Source of the DNA: RFSX01 sp964495785
Lineage (GTDB): Bacteria > Bacteroidota > Bacteroidia > Chitinophagales > Saprospiraceae
Direction: 5' to 3'
Assembly (NCBI GenBank): GCA_964495785.1
Contig: CAZBXL010000004.1
Span: forward strand, 1-64,000
Length of the DNA stretch: 64,000 nt
Positions 1 to 9,237 of this stretch are shown here, in pieces. The notes beneath the pieces were generated by a model that was not told where the DNA came from, searched no databases, and was given only the letters and a program-made list of their open reading frames with translations. The stretch's first letter is position 1. Every line of letters starts with the position of its first letter. The translations under genes were made by a program, and so were the position numbers.

Positions 1-2
1 TC

Positions 3-137
3 AAGGAGTATTTTGCAAGGTCTTTTGCAGTAGATACTACAGATATAAAAAATGATTTTAACTTCGTGCCCGAATTCACATTAGAAGAGGGGCTGAAAGA
101 GACAATTAATTGGTGTAAAACAAATAAATTACTTTAA
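3..137 (+). CDS. C-terminal end of an NAD-dependent epimerase/dehydratase-like protein (partial)
   Basis: Only the last 44 codons are in the window; the gene begins upstream. The readable tail contains the pattern TLEEGLKETINW followed by a short basic end, which is typical of the C-terminus of extended short-chain dehydrogenases (nucleotide-sugar epimerases), where a final helix carries a regulated 'L.EGL..T..W' motif. It ends 3 bases before the inositol-phosphate synthase start, so the two are probably co-transcribed. The family call rests on this one motif; substrate cannot be told. Confidence 0.55.
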   Translation, partial: KEYFARSFAVDTTDIKNDFNFVPEFTLEEGLKETINWCKTNKLL

Positions 138-140
138 AAA

Positions 141-1469
141 ATGGCAGTAAAGAAGCAAACAAAAAAAGTACTTGCTACGAAACCAACTGGAAAATTAGGT
201 ATTCTGACTCCTGGAATGGGAGCTGTTGCAACAACTTTTATCGCTGGTGTAATGGCAGTCAATAAAGGACTTTCTAATCCTGTAGGATCATTAACTCAGA
301 TGGGTAGAATGAGAATAGGGAAAAGAACAAAAAAGAATAATCAACCGATGATCAGCGAAGTCGTGCCACTACAGGACTTAAAGAAGGTTGCATTCGGTGG
401 CTGGGATATATTTGATGATAATATGTATGAGGCAGCTGTACATGCTGATGTTTTAGACATTAATCTACTTAAGAAACTAAAAGCTCCTCTATCTAAGATC
501 AAGCCTATGAAGGCTGTCTTTGACAAGAATTATGTGAAAAAACTTAATGGTACTCACGTTAAGAAAGCTAAGACTAAAATGGATCTTGCTAAGGCCTTAA
601 TGTCAGATATCAGAAAGTTCAAGAAGGATAATAAGTGTGATAGACTTGTCATGGTATGGTGTGGATCTACTGAAATCTATATAGAAGAATCTGCAGTCCA
701 TAAGACGATAGCTTCTTTTGAAAAAGGACTTGAGAAAAACTCTAAATTAATAGCTCCAAGTATGATATATGCTTACGCTGCTATTAAGATGGGTATACCA
801 TTCGCTAATGGTGCACCTAACTTATCATGTGATATACCTGCACTTATAGAATTGTCTAAGCAGACGCAGACACCTATCGCTGGAAAAGATTTCAAGACAG
901 GACAAACTCTAATGAAGACGATCTTAGCGCCAGGATTTAAAGCAAGGGCATTAGGTATCAGTGGATGGTTCTCTACTAACATATTAGGTAACAGAGACGG
1001 AGAGGTTCTTGATGATCCAGATAACTTCAAAACTAAAGAAGTATCTAAGCTCGGTGTACTCGAAGAAATCTTAGAACCAGAATTATACCCAGAATTATAC
1101 AAAGACTTCTACCATAAAGTAAGAATCAATTACTATCCACCAAGAGGTGATAATAAAGAAGGATGGGATAACATCGATATCAAAGGATGGTTAGACTACC
1201 CTATGCAAATCAAGGTTGATTTCTTATGTAGGGATTCTATCTTAGCGGCACCGATTGTGCTTGACTTAGCGATATTCTTAGACTTAGCTAAGAGATCAGG
1301 CATGTCAGGAATACAAGAGTGGTTATCATTCTACTTGAAGTCACCACAAGCACCGAAAGGCGTAAAACCTATTCACGATATATTTAAGCAGTTACACAAA
1401 TTAGAAAATACACTAAGATATGTAGCTGGAGAAGACTTGATCAATTTATTAGGTCAAGACTACGAGTAA
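141..1469 (+). CDS. ino1: myo-inositol-1-phosphate synthase (inositol-3-phosphate synthase)
   Basis: Converts glucose 6-phosphate to myo-inositol 1-phosphate with NAD in the cytoplasm, the first committed step of inositol and inositol-lipid synthesis. The 442 aa protein has the N-terminal NAD-binding glycine-rich loop (GILTPGMGAVATT, residues 20-32), the conserved NILGNRDG motif (280-287) and the late DSILAAP motif (about 365-371) of the MIPS family. Length fits the prokaryotic/eukaryotic-type enzyme. The ATG follows the epimerase stop by 3 bases, and its TAA overlaps the next ATG by one base (TAATG), so translation of the PgpA-like gene is probably coupled to it. The neighbourhood (PgpA, GtrA) points to inositol phospholipid synthesis rather than free inositol use. 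Confidence 0.95.
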   Translation: MAVKKQTKKVLATKPTGKLGILTPGMGAVATTFIAGVMAVNKGLSNPVGSLTQMGRMRIGKRTKKNNQPMISEVVPLQDLKKVAFGGWDIFDDNMYEAAVHADVLDINLLKKLKAPLSKIKPMKAVFDKNYVKKLNGTHVKKAKTKMDLAKALMSDIRKFKKDNKCDRLVMVWCGSTEIYIEESAVHKTIASFEKGLEKNSKLIAPSMIYAYAAIKMGIPFANGAPNLSCDIPALIELSKQTQTPIAGKDFKTGQTLMKTILAPGFKARALGISGWFSTNILGNRDGEVLDDPDNFKTKEVSKLGVLEEILEPELYPELYKDFYHKVRINYYPPRGDNKEGWDNIDIKGWLDYPMQIKVDFLCRDSILAAPIVLDLAIFLDLAKRSGMSGIQEWLSFYLKSPQAPKGVKPIHDIFKQLHKLENTLRYVAGEDLINLLGQDYE

Positions 1470-1927
1470 TGTTGTGGCTACATAAAGCCATAGCAACGGT
1501 TTTAGGTTTAGGCTATGCACCTAAAGGACCTGGAACGTTTGGTACATTAGGTGGAGTAATATTCTTAGGAATATTACTCCATTTTAATATTCCACTCAGC
1601 CTTCCTCCGCTTCTTATAACAATCATTATCACTTTTATATTAGGAACCTATAGTACCAACCAACTCATTCCTCAATGGGGTGAAGATCCACAACGCGTAG
1701 TGATGGACGAATTCGTTGGTTATTTAATTACTATGATATTAGTCCCACTGTCATGGACTACGATACTATTAGGCTTTGTGCTTTTCAGATTTTTTGATAT
1801 ACTTAAACCCTTTGGTATAAGAACAATCGATACCAAAGTCAAAGGTGGATTAGGAGTCATGCTTGATGATGTATTAGCTGGTCTATATGCTTTACTTTGC
1901 ATGCACCTATACTTATACTTCACATAG
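1469..1927 (+). CDS. pgpA: PgpA-family phosphatidylglycerophosphatase / probable phosphatidylinositol-phosphate phosphatase
   Basis: Membrane phosphatase of 152 aa with the full PgpA signature: APKGPGTFGT (17-26), the acidic motif DPQRVVMDEFVG (73-84), FRFFDILKP (106-114) and GGLGVMLDDVLAG (126-138), with hydrophobic segments between. The family removes the phosphate from phosphatidylglycerophosphate. In Bacteroidetes a PgpA-like protein next to inositol-phosphate synthase is known to serve inositol lipid synthesis, dephosphorylating phosphatidylinositol phosphate. Here it starts inside the stop codon of the MIPS gene, which favours that role, but the sequence alone cannot separate the two substrates. 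Confidence 0.88.
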   Translation: MLWLHKAIATVLGLGYAPKGPGTFGTLGGVIFLGILLHFNIPLSLPPLLITIIITFILGTYSTNQLIPQWGEDPQRVVMDEFVGYLITMILVPLSWTTILLGFVLFRFFDILKPFGIRTIDTKVKGGLGVMLDDVLAGLYALLCMHLYLYFT

Positions 1928-1931
1928 GATT

Positions 1932-2357
1932 ATGTCTGATCCAAAGGTTCCATTTTTCACTTCTTTCGTTCGTTCTCAGGTAGCTGCATTTGCTGCTACC
2001 GTAGGTGACTTTAGCAGTTTATATTTACTACAGGAAGGACAAGTATATCATAGGTTATTAGGCACTACTGATGCTCAGTCGCTTCTCTTCTCTACTGCGA
2101 CGGCGAGTATCATAGGTGCTGTCATTAGTTTTACCTTAGGCCGTACGTGGGCTTTCAAAAGAAAAGATAAACCTATCTTGGCTCAGGCCACTAAATATGC
2201 TATTGCCAGTATGATCATTGCATTGATTAATGTAGGTGGCATGCATATTCTCTCTAATGTGATGGGAAATTCTTACATGTTATCTAAAGCTATTATCGCT
2301 GTGCTGACTGGAGTGTTTGTTAGTTTTCCGTTGTTTAGATATTGGGTATTTAAGTAA
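1932..2357 (+). CDS. GtrA family membrane protein
   Basis: Small (141 aa) integral membrane protein with four predicted hydrophobic helices: about residues 12-30, 48-70, 80-102 and 108-130. It carries GtrA-like features such as GRTWAFKRK after helix 2 and FPLFRYWVFK at the C-terminus. GtrA proteins are thought to help flip polyprenyl-linked sugars or lipids. I chose the ATG at 1932 rather than the further upstream in-frame start at 1887, because the latter lies well inside pgpA and the extra 15 residues are not GtrA-like. It follows pgpA by 4 bases and ends the operon. Confidence 0.85.
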   Translation: MSDPKVPFFTSFVRSQVAAFAATVGDFSSLYLLQEGQVYHRLLGTTDAQSLLFSTATASIIGAVISFTLGRTWAFKRKDKPILAQATKYAIASMIIALINVGGMHILSNVMGNSYMLSKAIIAVLTGVFVSFPLFRYWVFK

Positions 2358-2517
2358 AAATGAACTTTCCCTAAGATTATTCTTGCTCAATAAGTTATAA
2401 TTGCTGTACTCTAAAAATGAGCTTTAAATATTGAGAAGAATTGCTTTCGATGTATTCACACTTTAGACTTCTCTACCCTATTTTCATAAATTGAACAAGA
2501 AGAAAACAGCTTACACT

Positions 2518-3498
2518 CTATGCCTTTACTGGATCCCACTTTTTACCAAAAGCTTTGATAGCCAGAGCCACTAATCCATACAATATTGTAAAAATCAAAA
2601 TCAAGCCATTAGACAACAAGCCAAATGTGACAGCTCCAGATTCTGAAAATCCAAAGAGAAGAAATAATTGTAATATTATAAAATGAGTCGTCCCGATACC
2701 ATTAGGAGAAGGCAATGCCCAGCCTAATCCTCCTACAAATAAAATGACTATAGCGAAATATATATTCAAATCTTGAGTATCAGGTATCGCTAAAAGAAAA
2801 ACATAATTAAGAAGAATCAACAATAACCATATAATTATTGTATGTAGAAAGAAGATAGGAAAACGCTTCATTTTTACACTTGCAAGTACACTCTGCAATA
2901 ACTCCGTTACAAAGTTTTTGACTTTTGCAAAAAGTTGGATTTTCTTGAGAATATAAATTCCAATTACGATAGCAGCAATTCCAATAAGACCTGCAATCAT
3001 AAGTTTTGTTCCACTTCCAGCAAACTGTTCTCCTACGAATAGAGATGCTTCATTAAACAAATCTCCTAACCTTTCTAACTCTAAAAATCCCACTATAGAC
3101 AATCCTATTAACAAGACAAGTATATCGTACACTCTCTCCATGATAACAGAACCCAAACTTGCTGGGACGGGTATATCTGCGTCTTTGGCTAAAGCAGTAC
3201 ACCTGAGTACTTCACCAAATTTTGGTGTAAAAGAATTAATAAGGTATCCGTAGAGGGTGTAGTAAAGTATATGAGAATTCTTAATCTTGTATCCTATGTT
3301 ATCTAACATTACATTCCATCGGAGGGCTCGGAATAAAAAGATAAAGCCTAAGATTATCCCTGAGACCATTATCCATAAAGGATTTGCAGTTTTCAGATTA
3401 GCAAGTGTGTCTTCTAATGGTTGGTTTCTCAATGTGAAGTACATCAGCACTGCACCAATCAATATTCCTACTAAGGATTTAAATATATCTTTATTCAT
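2518..3498 (-). CDS. Lysylphosphatidylglycerol synthase TM-region / flippase-like membrane protein
   Basis: A 326 aa protein with about eight hydrophobic segments, matching the LPG_synthase_TM (UPF0104) family: an N-terminal helix, RALRWNVML (about 61-69) after helix 2, YLINSFTPKFGEVLRC (about 90-105, the family's conserved 'N...P...GE..R' region) and SPNGIGTTHFI near residue 265. It lacks the soluble catalytic aminoacyl-transferase domain of MprF, so it is more likely a flippase or lipid transporter component. It is convergent with the ino1-pgpA-gtrA operon. A TAnnTTTG element lies 17 bases upstream of its start. Confidence 0.8.
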   Translation of the reverse strand: MNKDIFKSLVGILIGAVLMYFTLRNQPLEDTLANLKTANPLWIMVSGIILGFIFLFRALRWNVMLDNIGYKIKNSHILYYTLYGYLINSFTPKFGEVLRCTALAKDADIPVPASLGSVIMERVYDILVLLIGLSIVGFLELERLGDLFNEASLFVGEQFAGSGTKLMIAGLIGIAAIVIGIYILKKIQLFAKVKNFVTELLQSVLASVKMKRFPIFFLHTIIIWLLLILLNYVFLLAIPDTQDLNIYFAIVILFVGGLGWALPSPNGIGTTHFIILQLFLLFGFSESGAVTFGLLSNGLILIFTILYGLVALAIKAFGKKWDPVKA

Positions 3499-3514
3499 TA
3501 GAATTACTTAGCAC

Positions 3515-3522
3515 CAAAAGTA
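3515..3522 (-). promoter_or_regulatory. Bacteroidetes -7 promoter element for the flippase-like gene
   Basis: On the minus strand the eight bases read TACTTTTG, a perfect match to TAnnTTTG, the -7 element of the Bacteroidetes primary sigma factor. It is 17 bases upstream of the 3498 start. A good -33 TTTG is not present at the usual 19-21 base spacing, so the call rests on the -7 box and position. Confidence 0.5.
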
Positions 3523-3572
3523 ATGATTGTATCACTATATTTAATGTTGAAAAGTACTCATAATCAAAAACT

Positions 3573-4340
3573 ATGGATTTACATATTTCTATCATCGTCG
3601 TATTAATCTCGTTGGGTTTATTAAGCTGCAAACAGAAAGACGCTGACACATCCTTAAAATCAAAACCATCTGCAGAACAGATCAGGGAAGATCAAACGAT
3701 GACCGCAGAACAGTTAGAAGCTGTCGGTTATAAGCAGTATAATAGTGATCATCAAGCTGCAATCAATGCCTTCAGAAAGGCAGCTTCATTATATGAAGAT
3801 AAAAATGAATTTAAGTCTGCCGCAAAGATGCATACTAATGTATGTAATCTCTATAGGGACGCATTAGACAATAAGAATGCAGCTGTAGATTCTGGACTAA
3901 AAGCTATAGAACTCTGGCGAAAAGAAAATGATCTATTACAGATCGCAAATCTTCTTAAGGACGTCGGCCTCATGCAAGCAGAGACATTTCAACATAAAAA
4001 AGCATTCAGAAGCCTTAATGAAGCAGCAACTATTTTTTATAGACAGAATAATAAAGACGCTTTGGCTATTGTAGATCACAATAGGGCTGTTACATATCTG
4101 CTAATTGAAAATTACAAAAAAGCTGAAAGTAGCTTAATGAAAGCTCAAAAACACTGGAAGGAAAAAAGTACAATCAATAGAATTTTTAATAATAATATAC
4201 TTGCAATCAAGATCTACAAAGCCTCTAATCAATTAGATAAGATGCAAGCCATCATTGAGGAATGCGAAAACATGAGAACTTACAATGAAATAAATAGATA
4301 TGCTGAAGAACGATATACTGAGTTGATTAAAACTCTGTAA
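3573..4340 (+). CDS. TPR-containing lipoprotein
   Basis: A 255 aa predicted lipoprotein. The N-terminus has a hydrophobic stretch ending in LGLLSCKQ, a lipobox with Cys at residue 19. The rest is helical and repeat-like: helix pairs such as AAINAFRKAASLYEDK, SAAKMHTNVCNLY and KAFRSLNEAATIFYRQ are typical of tetratricopeptide or SNAP-like repeats, which mediate protein contacts. No enzyme motif is seen. It is transcribed divergently from the flippase-like gene. Its partner is unknown. Confidence 0.7.
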   Translation: MDLHISIIVVLISLGLLSCKQKDADTSLKSKPSAEQIREDQTMTAEQLEAVGYKQYNSDHQAAINAFRKAASLYEDKNEFKSAAKMHTNVCNLYRDALDNKNAAVDSGLKAIELWRKENDLLQIANLLKDVGLMQAETFQHKKAFRSLNEAATIFYRQNNKDALAIVDHNRAVTYLLIENYKKAESSLMKAQKHWKEKSTINRIFNNNILAIKIYKASNQLDKMQAIIEECENMRTYNEINRYAEERYTELIKTL

Positions 4341-4359
4341 AAGATTAACGGCTGACTTA

Positions 4360-5397
4360 TCAGCTTGTCTCTTCGTTGTAGTATAGTTTGTAGAATTTTC
4401 TACCGTCTTCGTCTACACCTCTCTCTATGAGTTCTCTATTCCCATGCACATAGATATGAAAGTTTTTGTCTAGCTTAATTACTGATTTGAAAACATTAGA
4501 ATTACGCTTAACAGCAGGGGTAGAAATATCAAAATTATTTGATAGGTTCAGATGTCTATCTTGTTTAAATTCATCAAAAGCATTTATTACTTTTTCATCT
4601 GTGAACACTTTGCTAAGATATTCACCCTCATCAAAGTTTTCATTACTCTCAAAGTAGTCCTTAGAGTTATCAAGAAAAGAAGATTCTAACTCTGTATCAA
4701 GATCAAACTCATCCTTGAGTTTCTCATCTATGAATGCTTTAGTGGCCTGAATATATACTGTTGTGTTATTATAATCATCTTCTCGATGAGATACATTAAG
4801 AAAATCCTTAAGCCAATAATGTGCCTCTCCGTTTAGTTTTTTCTTATCCGTTACGAGAACCTTGTAACCATCACTCTTATTAGAGTTAAAGATCAGACAT
4901 GCCTTATCTAATTTATTGATATTAATACCCTTATCTGCAGATACGCTATACTCCTTATTCTGTAATAAGAGTTTGATAAAGTCATCTTTCTGTTCTGATT
5001 TATATATACCTATAGCAGAGACCATCTCATCTTCTACAACGACATCTTCTATATATGACACCATCAAATCTCCAGCTGAGATATTACTTGCCGTACTTTG
5101 GTTATAAAGATGCTCGGCTATAATCTTTGACGCTTCATGCATCTCTACCGAGCCATCAAAAACAGAGGCTACAGTTCTGAATATCACATTATTTTCAAGG
5201 ACAGTACCTACTGGATCAAAACAGAAAAATTCTGGTTGTTTGAAACTGTTGAAGAAGTACTTTTTAATAATCCCTGTAAGATGAGGATTGTGTAAGGGAA
5301 CAGATCTATCAGTGAGCACTAATGCCTCCTCTCTTACTTTATTACCAATACTGTGTATGGATAAATCATTTACGATGACCTCAGAATAGTTAATCAT
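4360..5397 (-). CDS. Nucleoid-associated protein, NdpA family
   Basis: The 345 aa protein matches the 37-kDa nucleoid-associated protein family (NdpA/YejK). It has the typical N-terminal VIVNDLSIHSIGNK and LVLTDRSVPL stretches, a central segment ending in ACLIFNS, and an acidic C-terminal half. YejK-type proteins bind nucleoid DNA and are also known to inhibit gyrase in other bacteria; the function in Bacteroidetes is little studied. It runs in the same direction as the TerB-like gene upstream, with an 86-base gap. Confidence 0.8.
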   Translation of the reverse strand: MINYSEVIVNDLSIHSIGNKVREEALVLTDRSVPLHNPHLTGIIKKYFFNSFKQPEFFCFDPVGTVLENNVIFRTVASVFDGSVEMHEASKIIAEHLYNQSTASNISAGDLMVSYIEDVVVEDEMVSAIGIYKSEQKDDFIKLLLQNKEYSVSADKGININKLDKACLIFNSNKSDGYKVLVTDKKKLNGEAHYWLKDFLNVSHREDDYNNTTVYIQATKAFIDEKLKDEFDLDTELESSFLDNSKDYFESNENFDEGEYLSKVFTDEKVINAFDEFKQDRHLNLSNNFDISTPAVKRNSNVFKSVIKLDKNFHIYVHGNRELIERGVDEDGRKFYKLYYNEETS

Positions 5398-5483
5398 GAT
5401 TAGATATAATTAGTATCCGAAAGGTAAGGAAACGAATTCTTATAAAGATTATTTATTATCCACAGTAGTGGAAAACAAAATGT

Positions 5484-5966
5484 CTATTCTTCTTCTTCGT
5501 CTGCTGATATTATTGGCTCTATCATAGAAAGATGCATGAGGTGGTCTTCCTCTTTATCTATACTAAGGAAACCTAAGAACCCTCCTGAGTGATTAGCGAC
5601 GTGTTTAGCAAATGAAAGATATGAACTATATAGTTCATAGGCTATATTTTTATCTAACGGCTTGAGAGCACCATTGACTTGAGATAACTTTGCAGTTAGT
5701 ACATCTTCTCTTTCTTTTTTGCCTATGGGTAGTCCGTTTAAGAGATCATGAAGTTTATCATGAAAATCCTTACCAACTTCTTGATAGAATGGCGTTAGAT
5801 TGTTAGGATTAGCATATGATCTGATTTTAGTGAGCTTTTCTGCCCATTCAGTCTCTTCTTTATTGATATCCCCATCTGCGCCAGCTATTAATGCTGTTAT
5901 CCATGCTATCGCATCCTTGAGTACCTCAAATTGTTCTTCACTTACTCTGTCAAAACCTTCAATCAT
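5484..5966 (-). CDS. TerB-like acidic protein of unknown function
   Basis: A 160 aa soluble, helical, acidic protein. The segment IAGADGDINKEETEWAEKL (about 27-45) is like the first metal-binding helix-loop of the TerB fold ('ADG.i...E...'), and a C-terminal acidic tail ends SADEEEE. TerB-like proteins are linked to stress and membrane-metal complexes, but no other Ter genes are here. The fold assignment is an inference from this one motif. A TAnnTTTG promoter element sits upstream. Confidence 0.5.
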   Translation of the reverse strand: MIEGFDRVSEEQFEVLKDAIAWITALIAGADGDINKEETEWAEKLTKIRSYANPNNLTPFYQEVGKDFHDKLHDLLNGLPIGKKEREDVLTAKLSQVNGALKPLDKNIAYELYSSYLSFAKHVANHSGGFLGFLSIDKEEDHLMHLSMIEPIISADEEEE

Positions 5967-5982
5967 AAGTTTATATTTTATG

Positions 5983-5990
5983 CAAAAGTA
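5983..5990 (-). promoter_or_regulatory. Bacteroidetes -7 promoter element for the TerB-like gene
   Basis: The minus strand reads TACTTTTG, a perfect TAnnTTTG, 17 bases upstream of the 5966 start. No clear TTTG is present 19-21 bases further upstream. Confidence 0.5.
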
Positions 5991-6041
5991 ATAGTATTGG
6001 TTTAAAACTTCTCTATATAATTTATAAAATCAAATTGAGTA

Positions 6042-8336
6042 TTAGAAGTTTAATCGAACACCTAATGAAGGTATGATTGGTAACTGATTAACTCTCTCAA
6101 ATCTTACTCTGTCAAAAAAGAAAATATTATCTCTATCGTAGGTATTACTCACACCAAGGACGACTTCCATGTTAATGTATTCTGTAAATGTGAAGTTTTT
6201 CTGGACTGACAAATCTAATCTATGATAATACGGTAGTCTTCCTCCATTTCTTTCGTCAGAATATATTATACCCACATTATCTTGATTGTCTGTAACATAA
6301 TCTGTTCCTATACCATCTGTAAATGGAATTTGATTATAGAAACCTTGAGTCTTCGTGAATGGGAATCCAGATCCTAAATTCCATCTTGCACTTAATAGCC
6401 AATCTTTTTCATACCCTAAGGTGTAAGTGGCTAAGAAGTTAACATTATGCCTTCTATCAAAAATAGTTGGGAAATTTTGTTCGCCATCAAATCTATTGAC
6501 GAAGCCCAAAGAATAGGTAGCCCATACGTACAACTTACTTGTCTCATACTTTGCAGAAAAATCCACACCGTATGCTTCACCAGTTTCAGTTGTGAAATCA
6601 GCTTGTGTGACATCTGTCTTATTACGATTAACCACGATGATCTGAGGAAAGTCTTTGAGGTAACCTTCTACATTCAAAGTAAGGTTTCTATTGATATCCT
6701 GCTCTACACCTAATACTAAGTGTCTCGACGTCTGTAACTTGCTCTCTACGACATTACCTTCAGTATCAAAAAATTGTGACTCTGGACCAGAAACAAATCC
6801 ACTGAATAGATTAACAACGTCTCTCTCGTTACTTACAGATATCAGGTTCTGCGAGTACAGACCTGCTGCAGCTTTGAATCTAGTCGTCTCAGTAGCATTC
6901 CATTTTAGACCCAATCGTGGCTCAGGAGAGAATTCTCCTAATGATGCATAGTATTGTAATCTAACACCCGGTTCAATTACAAAATTATCCCACGATTTTC
7001 TGAAAGTCAAAAATCCAGATAACTCAGATGTACTCTGCGTCTGATCAAGACCAACACCAAATGGATTAGTAAAATCAAATTCTGTTCTAATACTTCTTAC
7101 TTCTATTCCGTATTTCAACACGAAATCATTTCCAAAGTAATTGAAATTTAGACCCAATAGATATTCTCTTATGAAAGAACTACGTGGATCATTATCCGCC
7201 TCGTCAATGCCTATTCTATAAGAGCTAAAACCAACGATTCCGCCAAATGTAAGTGAACTTGCATTAGGCAGTAAATCAAAGGTTAGTCCTCCTCCTTGAT
7301 TATTCCAGTCTATACTTGAGACCAATGGATTATTAAACTGATCATTAAAGTTAAAGCCAAACAAATGGAACTTACTACCATTGGAAGTTACAAATGAAAG
7401 CTTGCCATAGGTATCATTAAATCCGAAAGGAAGTCCTATAGTATCATTTACACCAGCGTAAGAATAGAGAGATTTAGATGTCTCATCTATTATTGATTTT
7501 TTAGACGTCAATACAAATGATAAACTACCTTCATCATCTTTCAACTTAGCGATAGGACCTTCTATGAGTCCTTTGACCATAAAAGGACTGGCTGACACCT
7601 GACCTCCTATTCTCTTATTGCTTCCTTCCCTCGTTGATATATCTACAATCGCAGAGATTCTTCCACCATGCTCCGCATTAAAGCCTCCTGTGAGTACATC
7701 TACATTACGTATGAGCTCAGTCTCAAATGTGGAATAGAATCCGATACTATGAAAAGGATTATAGATAGTCAAACCATCCAATAATATCTTGTTCTGCACA
7801 GGTGATCCTCCTCTTATAAATAATTGCCCACCTTGGTCACCTGTAGAGATAATTCCTGGAAGTACTTGTAGATATTGAATAATATCTGCATCACCACCTG
7901 TTGAGGGTAATGCCTTAATTTGTTTCTTACTTACCTGAATCTTTGATACATGGACTTCCGTCTTGGCTTGGGTTCGTGTTGCAGTAATATCGATAGAGCC
8001 TAAGCTAACAGCGGTTTCTTCAAGATTGATTTTATAATAATTGATATTAGACTTACTTATAGTCACATCTGTGATTAAATCCTGAAAACCTACAAAACTT
8101 GCACGTAGGCCATAATCTCCAACCGGAACATCAGATAAGGTAAAAAAGCCATCAATGTTAGTCGTTGATCCATAATTGGTACCTTCTATCAAAACATTAG
8201 CAAAAGCCACAGCTTCTCCAGTCTTAGCATTGTAGATATGTCCTCTTATACTACCTTCCTGGGCATCAGCCTCAACAAGGCAGAGAAAACAAATAAAAAA
8301 TACAGCTATAAATTGAAGGACTTTGTTAAATATCAT
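6042..8336 (-). CDS. TonB-dependent outer membrane receptor with carboxypeptidase-like regulatory domain
   Basis: A 764 aa outer membrane receptor. A signal peptide (about 1-25) is followed by a carboxypeptidase-regulatory-like beta domain (about 27-115; GHIYNAKTGEAVAFANVLI), a plug domain (about 125-235; LFIRGGSPVQNKILLDGL) and a beta barrel ending in the outer-membrane signature VRLNF. It is not a SusC: no SusD follows and the SusC-type motif after the regulatory domain is missing. Such receptors import siderophores, cofactors or peptides; the substrate is not evident. It is monocistronic as far as visible. Confidence 0.88.
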   Translation of the reverse strand: MIFNKVLQFIAVFFICFLCLVEADAQEGSIRGHIYNAKTGEAVAFANVLIEGTNYGSTTNIDGFFTLSDVPVGDYGLRASFVGFQDLITDVTISKSNINYYKINLEETAVSLGSIDITATRTQAKTEVHVSKIQVSKKQIKALPSTGGDADIIQYLQVLPGIISTGDQGGQLFIRGGSPVQNKILLDGLTIYNPFHSIGFYSTFETELIRNVDVLTGGFNAEHGGRISAIVDISTREGSNKRIGGQVSASPFMVKGLIEGPIAKLKDDEGSLSFVLTSKKSIIDETSKSLYSYAGVNDTIGLPFGFNDTYGKLSFVTSNGSKFHLFGFNFNDQFNNPLVSSIDWNNQGGGLTFDLLPNASSLTFGGIVGFSSYRIGIDEADNDPRSSFIREYLLGLNFNYFGNDFVLKYGIEVRSIRTEFDFTNPFGVGLDQTQSTSELSGFLTFRKSWDNFVIEPGVRLQYYASLGEFSPEPRLGLKWNATETTRFKAAAGLYSQNLISVSNERDVVNLFSGFVSGPESQFFDTEGNVVESKLQTSRHLVLGVEQDINRNLTLNVEGYLKDFPQIIVVNRNKTDVTQADFTTETGEAYGVDFSAKYETSKLYVWATYSLGFVNRFDGEQNFPTIFDRRHNVNFLATYTLGYEKDWLLSARWNLGSGFPFTKTQGFYNQIPFTDGIGTDYVTDNQDNVGIIYSDERNGGRLPYYHRLDLSVQKNFTFTEYINMEVVLGVSNTYDRDNIFFFDRVRFERVNQLPIIPSLGVRLNF

Positions 8337-8382
8337 CGAGTAATATATATCATTATTGTAAAAAGGCTTCGAAAAGCAAGCG

Positions 8383-8390
8383 CAAAACTA
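8383..8390 (-). promoter_or_regulatory. Bacteroidetes -7 promoter element for the TonB-dependent receptor
   Basis: The minus strand reads TAGTTTTG, a perfect TAnnTTTG, 47 bases upstream of the receptor start. No TTTG appears at the ideal -33 spacing. Confidence 0.4.
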
Positions 8391-8466
8391 ATTATTAATG
8401 CCATAGTTTTACAGTGCTTTAATCTACAATTAGAAGACATTAGGACAGATTAACAAGAATGTGGAA

Positions 8467-9237
8467 CTATGTAAGCTTAAATAAATCTCTGTCCTTCAAA
8501 AATGGTAATGATTCCTGATAGTTTCTGAGTTCATCCTTACGAATGGTAGAGGCAATTATTCCTCCCTTGCCTACTAATTGATCCAGAATCTGACCATCAT
8601 AATTAATAATGGCACTATGTCCCGCATAAGAATTATCCCATGCGTCTGTGCCATAGCAATTAGCACCAATGATATAGCATTGATTCTCTACTGCACGAGC
8701 TCGCAATAATATATCCCATGCATCTATTCTCTTATCTGGCCAAGCAGAACTATAAATAGCAATATCATAATCATCGCAGTTACGGCACCATACTGGAAAT
8801 CGTAAGTCGTAACATATATTCAAATTAATTCTCCAAGATTTATATTCTATGATTACCCTTTTGTCACCAGAATCATAAAATCGATCTTCTCCTGACAATC
8901 CAAATAGGTGCTTCTTATCATAATAATCTGATACTACACCGTTCACTACAGCATACATCCTGTTATAATACCTCTCATCGATCTTAGTTATCAGACTACC
9001 GACAATACATGCGTCTAACGCCATGCTCCACTCCTTCATAAGATCTAAGGCCTTAGAGGTCGAATCATGAAACTTATGGGCATACATCGTGAATCCTGAA
9101 GACCACATCTCAGGTAAGACAACTAAGTCTACATCTTTCAGCTTTTTGAATTCTGTGTGAGCAGTATCTAAATTTAGATCCGGTCTATGCCATTGTGTAG
9201 GCAGTTGTATAGTTGCGACCGATAGAGTATTAGACAT
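8467..9237 (-). CDS. Carbon-nitrogen hydrolase, omega-amidase (YafV/Nit2) type
   Basis: A 256 aa nitrilase-superfamily enzyme. The catalytic triad is visible: Glu43 in LPEMWSSGF, Lys108 in DKKHLF and Cys142 in CYDLRFP. Length and the LPEM...SGF start motif are closest to YafV/omega-amidases, which deamidate 2-oxoglutaramate and 2-oxosuccinamate in methionine salvage and metabolite repair. No signal peptide, so cytoplasmic. Its ATG overlaps the stop codon of the GWxTD gene by one base, placing it last in a four-gene operon that begins with alkB. Confidence 0.87.
   Translation of the reverse strand: MSNTLSVATIQLPTQWHRPDLNLDTAHTEFKKLKDVDLVVLPEMWSSGFTMYAHKFHDSTSKALDLMKEWSMALDACIVGSLITKIDERYYNRMYAVVNGVVSDYYDKKHLFGLSGEDRFYDSGDKRVIIEYKSWRINLNICYDLRFPVWCRNCDDYDIAIYSSAWPDKRIDAWDILLRARAVENQCYIIGANCYGTDAWDNSYAGHSAIINYDGQILDQLVGKGGIIASTIRKDELRNYQESLPFLKDRDLFKLT

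Noticed and set aside
1887..1931. Longer GtrA start inside pgpA.
   Set aside because: The added residues are not GtrA-like; ATG 1932 follows the pgpA stop directly.
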